Assembly (NCBI RefSeq): GCF_007997385.1
Contig: NZ_VOSC01000019.1
Coordinates: 618,067-682,066 of the forward strand
Reading direction: 5' to 3'
DNA from: Seonamhaeicola algicola
Lineage (GTDB): Bacteria > Bacteroidota > Bacteroidia > Flavobacteriales > Flavobacteriaceae
DNA: 64,000 nucleotides
Every line of letters starts with the position of its first letter. Within the stretch, counting starts at the first letter, position 1. The notes under the pieces are model-generated. The model had not been told where the DNA came from, searched no databases, and saw only the letters and a list, made by a program, of their open reading frames with translations. Shown piece after piece: positions 36,739 to 45,091 of this stretch. Made by a program: the position numbers and the translations under genes.

Positions 36739-36780
36739 TATTATATAACTTTAAATTTTTTGTTGCTTAAAATCGAGGTG

Positions 36781-36811
36781 CAAATATACAAAATATTTAC
36801 ATTATGACAAT
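36781..36811 (-). promoter_or_regulatory. Promoter of the rpmB operon
   Basis: On the minus strand ATTG, then 19 bp, then TATATTTG, an almost perfect Bacteroidota promoter. The transcript start would lie about 37 bp before the rpmB ATG. Confidence 0.75.
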
Positions 36812-36818
36812 CTTATTT

Positions 36819-38072
36819 TTATCTATTTTTAAAAATTTCTTTAAGAAGTAATTCTAAAGCCTTATTTACTGCCCTATCTATAACCTTTATTCTGTGATTT
36901 CCTAAACTAAACATTTGAGAAAAAACACCGTTTTTTGTGGCTATTGCAATGTAAACGGTGCCAACTTCGGCATCAGAATCGCCTTTTGTTGGGCCTGCAT
37001 TTCCTGTTGTTGCCACGGCAAAATCTGAACTAAAAAGCTTTAAAGCATTACTTGCCATAGCTTCAGCTACTTGGGCACTAACTACTGAGTGGGTATTAAT
37101 AATATCTTTTGAAACACCTAAAACGTTAATTTTAGATTGTGTTGAATACGTTACAACACCGCCATTAAAATATGCTGATGCTCCAGAATTTTTGGTAAAC
37201 TGTTCAGCTAAAGTGCCACCTGTGCAACTTTCAGCAATAGCTAAAGTTTTTCCTATTTTTGTTAATTGTTTGGCAATAATAACCTCGGCAGAACCATCTT
37301 CATCTTCAAAACCAAAAAATTCTTCTTTTATAAGTGGTATTACTTTATCAACCTGTGCATCAACCCTTGCTTTTAATAATGCTTCATCAAACCCTTTTGA
37401 TGATAAACGTAAACGCATTTTACCTAAACTAGGCAAGTATGCTAATTTCATATCAGTTGGTAAGGCATCTTCCCATTGTTCAATTTTTGCAGCTAAAGCA
37501 CTTTCACCTAAACCATATACTAAAAGTGTTTTATGAATTATATGCGGACACTTATATTTTGTTTGCAATTTTGGTACTACAGCATGTTGTATAAGTGTAC
37601 TCATTTCATAAGGTACGCCAGGTAAAGAAATTATTGTTTTGTTTCCTTTATCAAACCACATGCCTGGTGCTGTACCAAGTTTGTTCATTAACACGGTTGA
37701 TTTTGACGGCACTAAAGCTTGATCTTTATTAACTTGCAATAGCTTACCGCCAACGTGTTTACGCCACAATTGTTCTATGTTTTGAAGCACCTCGGGGCTT
37801 CTAACAAGTGTATCATTAAAATATTCGGCAATGGTTTTTTTTGTAATATCGTCTTTTGTAGGCCCTAATCCACCGGTTAAAATGATAATATCTGAATCGT
37901 TTTCAGCATTTTTTAAAGCACTTAAAATGTGGCTTTTATCATCTTGAATAGACGTTATTTGATATACCGAAATTCCTATTTTATTTAGCTGTTTGGCTAT
38001 AAAAGCAGAATTGGTATCAATTACTTGTCCTATGAGTAGTTCATCTCCAATGGTTATTATATGGGCTAGCAT
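36819..38072 (-). CDS. cinA: CinA family protein (nicotinamide-nucleotide amidase)
   Basis: A 417-residue two-domain protein. The N-terminal molybdopterin-binding-like domain begins AHIITIGDELLIGQVIDTNS and has LTGGLGPTKDDITKK near residue 66. The C-terminal CinA domain has AIAESCTGGTLAEQF (catalytic serine) and VATTGNAGPTKGDSDAEVG. By family the C-terminal part deamidates NMN, and the N-terminal half can hydrolyse ADP-ribose. It overlaps the stop of the Hpt gene at 38072 by 1 bp. Confidence 0.95.
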   Translation of the reverse strand: MLAHIITIGDELLIGQVIDTNSAFIAKQLNKIGISVYQITSIQDDKSHILSALKNAENDSDIIILTGGLGPTKDDITKKTIAEYFNDTLVRSPEVLQNIEQLWRKHVGGKLLQVNKDQALVPSKSTVLMNKLGTAPGMWFDKGNKTIISLPGVPYEMSTLIQHAVVPKLQTKYKCPHIIHKTLLVYGLGESALAAKIEQWEDALPTDMKLAYLPSLGKMRLRLSSKGFDEALLKARVDAQVDKVIPLIKEEFFGFEDEDGSAEVIIAKQLTKIGKTLAIAESCTGGTLAEQFTKNSGASAYFNGGVVTYSTQSKINVLGVSKDIINTHSVVSAQVAEAMASNALKLFSSDFAVATTGNAGPTKGDSDAEVGTVYIAIATKNGVFSQMFSLGNHRIKVIDRAVNKALELLLKEIFKNR

Positions 38073-38413
38073 TACAAATTAAAATCGTTCTTTATTTCTA
38101 CAAGTGCATTTTCTACGGCAGTTGTTACAATTTGTAATTGCGCTGTGATATCTTCATCTGTTTTAGTGAATTTACCCCAATCTTGTACTTCTATTAAAGT
38201 GTCTAATACGCCAAGTTCAAATAAATCTACAGTTGGTTTCATTTTATGAGCCGCTTGGTATGCATTATGATAATCTTTTTCTGCTACGGCAGTTTGAAGT
38301 CTTTCTAAATCTGGCGCTACTTCTTCTAAAAAAGCTTCGGCTAGTGTTTTAATAAAATCTTCATCATTATCAGCTAACTCGCGTACTCTAAATAGTTTGT
38401 AATGTTGTTCCAT
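38072..38413 (-). CDS. Hpt-domain phosphotransfer protein, orphan
   Basis: A 113-residue all-helical protein. AYQAAHKMKPTVDLFEL holds the phosphorylatable histidine (residue 56), with Lys two places later as in Hpt domains. Helices FIKTLAEAFLEEVAPDLERLQTAV-like (seen as FIKTLAEAFLEEVAPDLER) precede it. No histidine kinase or response regulator lies next to it. It overlaps the FAH-family gene upstream by 1 bp and cinA downstream by 1 bp, so the three are cotranscribed. It may relay phosphate from a hybrid kinase encoded elsewhere. Confidence 0.85.
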   Translation of the reverse strand: MEQHYKLFRVRELADNDEDFIKTLAEAFLEEVAPDLERLQTAVAEKDYHNAYQAAHKMKPTVDLFELGVLDTLIEVQDWGKFTKTDEDITAQLQIVTTAVENALVEIKNDFNL

Positions 38414-39024
38414 TATTTTACTGTTATTGAAAACATTTCGGTGGTTTGTATAAAACCTGTTAATTTATCGTTAGCATTTACTTTTCCAACCCCTGCCGGA
38501 GTTCCAGTAAATATAACATCTCCTATCTTTAATGTGAAATATTTTGAAACATATTCAATTATTTCATCAATTTGCCATAACATGTGGCTTGTATTTCCTT
38601 TTTGTACAATATTATCGTTCTTTTTTAAAGAAAACTCAATAGTGTTTACATTGGTAAAGTTACTTTTAGGCAACCATTTACCTATTACTGCAGATCCGTC
38701 AAAGGCTTTGGCTTTTTCCCAAGGTAAGCCTTTTTCTTTTAATTTACTTTGTAAATCGCGTGCAGTAAAATCTATACCAAGCCCAATTTCATCATAATAT
38801 TTATGGGCAAATTTTTTATCAATGTACTTACCTATTTTATTTATTTTAACCAATACCTCAACTTCATAATGCACATCATTTGAAAAATCTGGTATAAAAA
38901 AAGGTTGTTTTTTTAATAGTATAGCCGAATCTGGTTTTTGAAAAATTACGGGTTCTAACGGTTTTTCATTTTGTAATTCTTCAATATGTTCGGTATAATT
39001 TCTACCTATACAAATGAGTTTCAT
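38413..39024 (-). CDS. Fumarylacetoacetate hydrolase family protein
   Basis: A 203-residue protein. KLICIGRNYTEHIEE is the N-terminal signature, HYEVEVLVKINK and FTARDLQSKLKEKGLPWEKA follow, and FDGSAVIGKWLP, GDVIFTGTPAGVG near residues 174-186 form the catalytic and metal-binding area of FAH-type enzymes (ring-cleavage hydrolases, acylpyruvases, oxaloacetate decarboxylases). The substrate is not known. It lies 52 bp after the exonuclease gene and is coupled to the Hpt gene. Confidence 0.9.
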   Translation of the reverse strand: MKLICIGRNYTEHIEELQNEKPLEPVIFQKPDSAILLKKQPFFIPDFSNDVHYEVEVLVKINKIGKYIDKKFAHKYYDEIGLGIDFTARDLQSKLKEKGLPWEKAKAFDGSAVIGKWLPKSNFTNVNTIEFSLKKNDNIVQKGNTSHMLWQIDEIIEYVSKYFTLKIGDVIFTGTPAGVGKVNANDKLTGFIQTTEMFSITVK

Positions 39025-39076
39025 TTAGCGTGTATTTCTTAAAAAAATGCTTAAAAATAAAGTGTGTTAAAGGTAA

Positions 39077-39853
39077 TTAAAACAATTTATTATTAAAGCC
39101 TCTTAATTTTATGTTTGTTAGTACTTTTTTAGTGTATAAAGGAAAATCTGCATTTAATAACCAGCCAAAATAACCAGGTTCTTCGGCTAAAACATCTACT
39201 ACTTTTTTTCCTTTATGTTTGCCAAAGGAAAAACATTCTTCGCCATCTTTATTAAAAACTATAAAGCCTGCAAAATCTGCAAACTGCTTTCTGGAACTAA
39301 ATTCAGCTAAAAATTTAGTGTTATTTTCAACCTCTTCGTATCTTTCTATTTGGGCTTTTAATACTTCATAAGTAGCTTTTGTATCGGCTTCAGCACTATG
39401 AGCGCCATCTAGGTTTTTATCACAATAAAACTTGTATGCTGCACTTAATGTACGTTGTTCCATTTTATGAAAAATGGTTTGAACATCAATGGCTAAACGG
39501 TTTTTCATATCAAAATCTACATCTGCTCTCAACATTTCTTCTGCTAATAAAGGAATATCAAACCTGTTGGAGTTGAAACCTCCTAAATCTGAATCTTTTA
39601 TAAGGTTATAAATTTCTTTGGCTAATTCTTTAAATGTTGGTTTATCTGCAACATCTTCATTTGAAATACCATGAATAGCTGTTACCTCTTTTGGTATATT
39701 CATCTCAGGGTTTACCAACCATGTTTTGGTATCTTCTTTTCCGTTAGGAAACACTTTTAATATTGATATTTCAACAATTCTATCTTTAGAAATATTGATT
39801 CCTGTGGTTTCTAAATCGAAAAAACAAATGGGTTTTGTTAGGTTGAGTTGCAT
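39077..39853 (-). CDS. DnaQ-like 3'-5' exonuclease
   Basis: A 258-residue protein with the DEDD exonuclease motifs: ICFFDLETTGI (ExoI, Asp/Glu), FNSNRFDIPLLAEE (ExoII) and HSAEADTKATYEV (ExoIII, His and Asp), at about residues 9, 92 and 156. The C-terminal 60 residues carry a separate short module FSFGKHKGKKVVDVLAEEPG and YFGWLLNADFPLYTKKVL, as in DUF3820-type tails. It may be the DNA polymerase III epsilon-like proofreading subunit or a repair or RNA-processing nuclease. Confidence 0.88.
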   Translation of the reverse strand: MQLNLTKPICFFDLETTGINISKDRIVEISILKVFPNGKEDTKTWLVNPEMNIPKEVTAIHGISNEDVADKPTFKELAKEIYNLIKDSDLGGFNSNRFDIPLLAEEMLRADVDFDMKNRLAIDVQTIFHKMEQRTLSAAYKFYCDKNLDGAHSAEADTKATYEVLKAQIERYEEVENNTKFLAEFSSRKQFADFAGFIVFNKDGEECFSFGKHKGKKVVDVLAEEPGYFGWLLNADFPLYTKKVLTNIKLRGFNNKLF

Positions 39854-39898
39854 TTATGACGCTTTTAAAAATTTATTTGGTTGATATGCAAAAATAGA

Positions 39899-39931
39899 AA
39901 AACCCAACCACATAATGAGTAGTTGGGTTTT
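39899..39931 (-). terminator. Intrinsic terminator after the E2 gene
   Basis: AAAACCCAAC and GTTGGGTTTT form a 10-bp stem, with A-rich sequence on the left giving a T run on the minus strand. Confidence 0.8.
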
Positions 39932-39949
39932 GTAAGTTTATTTTTATGT

Positions 39950-41287
39950 TTAAATTTCTCTGTTACTATCCCAAGCTTCTAAATAATCTTTAACTGCTTT
40001 TACAAACATACCACCTAATGCGCCGTTAACCACACGGTGATCATAGGAATGTGATAAGAACATTTTATAGCGTATACCTATAAAATCGCCTTCTGGGGTT
40101 TCAATAACCGCTGGTACTTTTCTAATGGCACCCAATGCTAATATACCTACTTGTGGTTGGTTTATTATTGGTGTACCCATTATGCTACCAAATGAGCCTA
40201 CGTTTGTTACAGTGTATGTGCCGTTTTGAATATCATCTGGACTTAACTTGTTAACTCTAGCCTTGTTTGCTAAACTGTTTACTTTTTTAGCCATACCAAC
40301 AAGGTTTAGTTGATCGGCATTTTTAATTACAGGTACTATTAAATTGCCATCGGGTAATGCGGTGGCCATACCTAAGTTTATGTTTTTCTTTTTAATTATT
40401 TTATTATCTCCCTGCACCGAAATATTCATCATTGGATATTCTCTAAGTGCTTTGGCTACGGCTTCCATAAAAATGGGTGTAAATGTTAATTTTTCACCTT
40501 CACGCTTTTGGAAAGCATCTTTATGTTTGTTACGCCAGTTCCAAATTTTAGTTACATCGGCCTCAATAAAACTTTGTACATGAGCTGATGTTTGGATAGA
40601 TTCTTTCATATGATGCGCTATAAGTTTGCCCATGCGCGTCATTTCTATAATTTCATCTTCAGCATTTGAAACCACATCAATTTCTTGTGTTTTTTCAACT
40701 GGTTTTTCTTCTTTTTTAGCGGCTACAGTTTTGGTTTCATTAACTGCAGGAGCAGCTATTTTATTTACAGTATTACCTCTATTATCAATGTAATTTAAAA
40801 TATCATTTTTGGTAACTCTTCCATCTTTACCTGTTCCTGTAATAGCATCTAATTCTTGTTGCGATATACCTTCTTGTTTTGCTATGTTTTTAACTAATGG
40901 CGAATAAAACCTATCTGCACTTGATATTACTGGTGTTACAGTTTCTTTAGCTGTAACAATATTTTGTTCTAATTGAACAGCGGCTTGTTCAGGAGCAACT
41001 TCTATTGTTTCGTCAGTGCTTTCTTTAGTTGTTTCAGGCAAACTACCTTCGGTTTCAATTATAGCAATTACTTGACCAACTTGTACAACATCATCAACAT
41101 TAAAAAAACGTTCAACCAGAACACCATCTACCTCACTTGGTACTTCACTATCAACCTTGTCTGTTGCTATTTCTACTATGGGCTCATCCATCTCAATAGT
41201 TTCACCTACCTCTTTTAACCATGATGTTATTGTTGCCTCTGCAACACTTTCTCCCATTTTAGGTAATTTAAGCTCAAACTTTGCCAT
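39950..41287 (-). CDS. 2-oxo acid dehydrogenase E2 component (dihydrolipoamide acyltransferase)
   Basis: A 445-residue enzyme. The lipoyl domain occupies residues 1-80 with the lipoylated lysine at 44 in EIATDKVDSEVPS. The E3-binding (PSBD) domain lies around 130-170 (SPLVKNIAKQEGISQQELDA). The catalytic acyltransferase domain begins near 215 and ends with SHSYDHRVVNGALGG, with the catalytic histidine at about 417. Asn replaces the more frequent Asp of the HxxxDG motif, as in some E2p enzymes. It could serve pyruvate, 2-oxoglutarate or branched-chain dehydrogenase; no E1 or E3 gene is adjacent. Confidence 0.93.
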   Translation of the reverse strand: MAKFELKLPKMGESVAEATITSWLKEVGETIEMDEPIVEIATDKVDSEVPSEVDGVLVERFFNVDDVVQVGQVIAIIETEGSLPETTKESTDETIEVAPEQAAVQLEQNIVTAKETVTPVISSADRFYSPLVKNIAKQEGISQQELDAITGTGKDGRVTKNDILNYIDNRGNTVNKIAAPAVNETKTVAAKKEEKPVEKTQEIDVVSNAEDEIIEMTRMGKLIAHHMKESIQTSAHVQSFIEADVTKIWNWRNKHKDAFQKREGEKLTFTPIFMEAVAKALREYPMMNISVQGDNKIIKKKNINLGMATALPDGNLIVPVIKNADQLNLVGMAKKVNSLANKARVNKLSPDDIQNGTYTVTNVGSFGSIMGTPIINQPQVGILALGAIRKVPAVIETPEGDFIGIRYKMFLSHSYDHRVVNGALGGMFVKAVKDYLEAWDSNREI

Positions 41288-41324
41288 ATCTTTAATGTAA
41301 TAGTTGTTTTCTATTTTGTGTTTG

Positions 41325-41332
41325 CAAAATTA
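41325..41332 (-). promoter_or_regulatory. -7 box for the E2 gene
   Basis: TAATTTTG on the minus strand, 38 bp before the start; no -33 match at 19 bp. Confidence 0.4.
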
Positions 41333-41376
41333 ATGAAAAATACATGATTTATTTAAATATTCAACAATAAATTAAA

Positions 41377-42471
41377 CTAAAACTGAATAACCTCACCTCT
41401 ACAAAGTGGACTATCACTCCCCAAAATAAAATCTGATTTTTCTGGTAATATTTTGAAGGTTAAGCTTTGGTTATTGTACGCTTCCATGGTTGCTATTATT
41501 TCCTGATAACTTAAATGGTTTGCATCTAACACTATTTCATCGGCTTTTTGAAACTGTGTCATACCTGTCTTTAATACAATTTTTTTGTTTAATACGTCAC
41601 TTAATTTAGCATGGTTACCACCTGAAAACAACACGTATCTATTAACTTTTTTTTGAGTTATTTTAGGTGTACCTCTTAAAACATAAGCTATTTTAACACC
41701 CAACCACACAAAAGTATCAAACATAATGTTTTGCTTAAAATGCTTTTGATAAAATATTTGCATAGCATCATAAAACCTTTTTGCATACAATTTATCTTTT
41801 AAAGTACTTTCTCCTTTAAAATGAATAACACTTACTTTACCATAATAATAATTGTTATAACCAGCGTTTGTAAGTTTATAAGATAAATCTATGTCTTCGC
41901 CATACATAAAATAATCCTCATCAAAACCACCAATAGTATAATAAACACTACGTTTTAAAAACATAAATGCACCAACAAGTACAGGCACTTTACCAATATC
42001 ATTTTCATTTAAATGGTTTGCATAATATTGTTTCGCGTTACCAATCATTTTTTTGTATGCCACCTTTACCAAAGGTACATTACGTTTGCTTTCAGGTAAA
42101 AAAACACCAATACCATTGATTAACTTACAACCAATTGCTCCTAAATTTTTAGTATTTTCAGCAAAATCTAACAATTTTAAAAAAACATTTTCAGGCACTA
42201 CAGTATCTGGATTTAACACACACACATACTCTCCCTTAGCTTGATTAACACCAATATTATTACCTTTAGAAAAACCAAAATTTTCATTATTCTCAATAAG
42301 TTTTACATCAGGAAATAGTGATTTAACCATGCTACAACTGTTGTCTTCAGAATTATTATCAACTACTATAATTTCAGCATCAATGTTTTTAATAGCAGCT
42401 TGTACACTTTTTAAACAAAGCTCTAAAAAGTACCTAACATTATAATTGAGTATTACTACAGAAAGTTTCAA
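41377..42471 (-). CDS. Glycosyltransferase family 2
   Basis: A 364-residue GT2 enzyme. KLSVVILNYNVRYFLELCL is the N-terminal strand, IIVVDNNSEDNSCSMV near residue 35, VLNPDTVVPENV as the metal motif near 89, and FDEDYFMYGEDIDLSYKL around 183-200 as acceptor region, as in rhamnosyltransferase-like GT2 proteins. The C-terminal 100 residues are distinct. It lies 10 bp after recR and is not in the main polysaccharide locus, so it may add sugar to another glycan, lipopolysaccharide core or lipid. Donor unknown. Confidence 0.88.
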   Translation of the reverse strand: MKLSVVILNYNVRYFLELCLKSVQAAIKNIDAEIIVVDNNSEDNSCSMVKSLFPDVKLIENNENFGFSKGNNIGVNQAKGEYVCVLNPDTVVPENVFLKLLDFAENTKNLGAIGCKLINGIGVFLPESKRNVPLVKVAYKKMIGNAKQYYANHLNENDIGKVPVLVGAFMFLKRSVYYTIGGFDEDYFMYGEDIDLSYKLTNAGYNNYYYGKVSVIHFKGESTLKDKLYAKRFYDAMQIFYQKHFKQNIMFDTFVWLGVKIAYVLRGTPKITQKKVNRYVLFSGGNHAKLSDVLNKKIVLKTGMTQFQKADEIVLDANHLSYQEIIATMEAYNNQSLTFKILPEKSDFILGSDSPLCRGEVIQF

Positions 42472-42481
42472 TATTGAGAGA

Positions 42482-43099
42482 TTATGATTTTAATGAAGTT
42501 TCAAAAGGAATTCTGTTTACTATACTTCTTCCCAAGGTAATTTCATCAGCGTATTCTAATTCATCGCCCACTGATATGCCTCGAGCAATGGTTGAAGTTA
42601 CTACATTATAATCTTGTATTTGTTTGTATATATAAAAGTTAGTTGTATCGCCTTCCATGGTTGAACTTAATGCAAATATTAATTCTTTTATTTTTCCCTC
42701 TTTTACTTTATTCACTAAGGTTTCAATATTTAAATCATGCGGACCAATACCATCCATTGGTGAAATTTTTCCACCTAAAACATGATACAATCCTTTAAAA
42801 GAACTGGTATTTTCAATAGCCATAACATCTCTAATATCTTCAACAACACAAACTATTTCAGAGTTTCTGTTATTAGCAGAACATATTTCGCACAGTGTAT
42901 TATCACTAATATTATGACATGATGCGCAAAACTTTATATCATTTCGCATGGTTTGTAAAGCCTCAGTTAAAGCTTGTGTTTGCGCTTTGGGTTGGCGTAA
43001 TAAATGCAATACCAAACGCAACGCCGTACGTTTTCCAATACCTGGCAATTGAGATACTTCGTTAACGGCACGTTCAAGTATTTTTGATGAAAATTCCAT
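42482..43099 (-). CDS. recR: Recombination mediator protein RecR
   Basis: A 205-residue protein of normal length. The helix-hairpin-helix is in [19 protein letters not shown]. The four-cysteine zinc finger is [16 protein letters not shown] near residues 59-74. The Toprim part begins [17 protein letters not shown]. It works with RecF and RecO to load RecA at gaps. A GT2 gene follows by 10 bp on the same strand. Confidence 0.96.
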   Translation of the reverse strand: MEFSSKILERAVNEVSQLPGIGKRTALRLVLHLLRQPKAQTQALTEALQTMRNDIKFCASCHNISDNTLCEICSANNRNSEIVCVVEDIRDVMAIENTSSFKGLYHVLGGKISPMDGIGPHDLNIETLVNKVKEGKIKELIFALSSTMEGDTTNFYIYKQIQDYNVVTSTIARGISVGDELEYADEITLGRSIVNRIPFETSLKS

Positions 43100-43174
43100 G
43101 GCTGCGAATTTACAATTTTAGATTTAACTTATGGATTGTTATTTGTATTTTGGCACTTAATTATTTTTTTTAAT

Positions 43175-44623
43175 ATGACTGCAGCTCAAATATTATACCT
43201 CATTGCCGGCTATTTTGTAGTGCTTATTTTGATTTCTTATTTTACAGGAAAAGAAGATAGTAACGATGCCTTTTTTAAAGCAAACAAATCAGCCCCATGG
43301 TATTTAGTAGCTTTTGGCATGATTGGGGCTTCATTATCTGGTGTTACATTTATATCAGTACCTGGTGCTGTTGAAACCAAACAATTTGGCTATTTGCAAG
43401 TAGTTTTTGGTTATTTGTTTGGCTATATTGTTATTGCTTATGTGCTACTTCCAATATACTATAAACTAAATTTAACTTCAATTTACACCTATTTAAAAGA
43501 TAGATTTGGTGTTGTAAGCTATAAAACTGGCTCTGTTGCCTTTTTAATTTCTCGCGTTGTTGGTGCTTCATTTAGGCTGTTTTTAGTAGCAAAAGTGCTG
43601 CAGCTTTTAGTGTTTAACCAATTTAATATTCCGTTTGCATTTACAGTAATAATAACTGTTATTTTAATTTGGCTTTACACATTTAAAGGTGGTATTAAAA
43701 CCATTATTTTTACTGATACTTTACAAACACTTTTCATGTTAATTTCGGTTGTGGTTACTATATTCTTTTTAGCATCGGCATTGAATTTAAATAGTGTTTC
43801 TGAAATTTACACAAGCGTTAAAAACAATGCAATGAGTAAAGTTTTCTTTTTTAATAATGTTAATGACGCCCAATATTTTATAAAAAGCTTTTTATCGGGT
43901 ATGTTTATTACCATTACCATGACGGGGCTAGACCAAGATATGATGCAAAAAAACCTAACGTGTAAGAATTTAAAAGAAGCTCAAAAAAATATGATTTCTT
44001 TTAGCGTTGTTTTAATTTTTGTAAATATTTTATTTTTAGTTTTAGGACTAATGCTTACTGAATATGCCAATGCTCATGGTATAACTGCTAAAAAAGACGA
44101 ATTATTTCCAACCATAGCTATGTTACCAGAAATTGGTATTTTAACTTCAGCTCTATTTATTCTTGGTTTGGTAGCTGCAGCTTATTCTAGTGCAGATTCT
44201 GCACTGACATCATTAACAACATCATTTTGTATTGATATTGTTGAAATTGATAAAAAACCTGATAACATTCAGAAAAAAATTAGAAAACGTGTGCACATTT
44301 TAATTAGCATTGTACTAATTGTTGTTATTATTTGCTTTGATGCTATTTTTAAAGATGTATCGGTTATATGGGAATTATTTAAAGCAGCAGGTTACACCTA
44401 TGGGCCACTTTTAGGGCTATTTGCTTTGGGTATTTTTACTAAAACTCAAATAAAAGACAAATACGTATGGGTAGTAGCTATTATTGCTCCAATAGTTTCA
44501 TATGTTATAAATATATACTCTGCAGATATATTAAACGGTTATCAAATTGGTTTTGAAATTTTAATAATAAATGGCTTACTTACCTTTTTAGGTTTAATAT
44601 TGATTAGTAGAAAGCAAAACTAA
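43175..44623 (+). CDS. Sodium:solute symporter family protein
   Basis: A 482-residue inner-membrane protein with about 13 hydrophobic spans, in the SSS family: the N-terminus [19 protein letters not shown], then [20 protein letters not shown] (sodium site, TM1-2), [32 protein letters not shown] and [18 protein letters not shown] near residues 335-352. The start is the ATG at 43175; an in-frame TTG at 43136 would add 13 residues. Its end overlaps that of the convergent CoA-binding gene by 30 bp. Substrate unknown. Confidence 0.92.
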   Translation: MTAAQILYLIAGYFVVLILISYFTGKEDSNDAFFKANKSAPWYLVAFGMIGASLSGVTFISVPGAVETKQFGYLQVVFGYLFGYIVIAYVLLPIYYKLNLTSIYTYLKDRFGVVSYKTGSVAFLISRVVGASFRLFLVAKVLQLLVFNQFNIPFAFTVIITVILIWLYTFKGGIKTIIFTDTLQTLFMLISVVVTIFFLASALNLNSVSEIYTSVKNNAMSKVFFFNNVNDAQYFIKSFLSGMFITITMTGLDQDMMQKNLTCKNLKEAQKNMISFSVVLIFVNILFLVLGLMLTEYANAHGITAKKDELFPTIAMLPEIGILTSALFILGLVAAAYSSADSALTSLTTSFCIDIVEIDKKPDNIQKKIRKRVHILISIVLIVVIICFDAIFKDVSVIWELFKAAGYTYGPLLGLFALGIFTKTQIKDKYVWVVAIIAPIVSYVINIYSADILNGYQIGFEILIINGLLTFLGLILISRKQN

Positions 44624-44956
44624 AGTACAAGCTACCTCAAAAGCTATATTATTTTCTTTTAGAATATTATAAAACTCTGGGTTTTCGGTTCCCGGATTAA
44701 AAATAACACGCTTGGGCTTTAAGCCTACAATATAATTGTAATACTCCTTTTGGCGCATAGGGTTTAAATACAATGTTACTGTGTGTATATTTTTATAATC
44801 TTGTAATTCTGTATCAACTTCAACCTTATTAATTTGGCCTTTACGCAATCCAAATGCATGAGTTTCAATAGCATTAGCCGATAATTTTTCAACAGCTAAA
44901 TTTGAGTATCTGTTAGGTTTTAATGAGGCTCCTAAAACCAATGTTTTTTTATTCAT
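44594..44956 (-). CDS. CoA-binding domain protein (YccU-like)
   Basis: A 120-residue Rossmann-fold protein: [19 protein letters not shown] at the N-terminus, then [15 protein letters not shown] and [16 protein letters not shown], and a Cys near the C-terminus ([11 protein letters not shown]). This matches CoA_binding_2 (YccU) proteins. The start at the ATG 44956 gives the normal family length; the frame is open further upstream but without homology. Its 3' end overlaps that of the symporter gene on the other strand. Function unknown. Confidence 0.88.
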   Translation of the reverse strand: MNKKTLVLGASLKPNRYSNLAVEKLSANAIETHAFGLRKGQINKVEVDTELQDYKNIHTVTLYLNPMRQKEYYNYIVGLKPKRVIFNPGTENPEFYNILKENNIAFEVACTLVLLSTNQY

Positions 44957-45091
44957 AAAACAGTTTTTGTTATTTAAATTAACTCTAAATAAATGAGTTT
45001 TTATATTTTTTTTGTTAAATGCAGTAACATTATGCGTTTTCTTACGTCTCTTTGGTATCATATCAAACAAAATCAATCAAAAAACAACAAA

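Noticed and set aside
36958..37536. A 192-codon open frame on the plus strand inside cinA
   Set aside because: It is the antisense shadow of a well-supported cinA; its product has no domain-like blocks and reads as biased reverse complement sequence.
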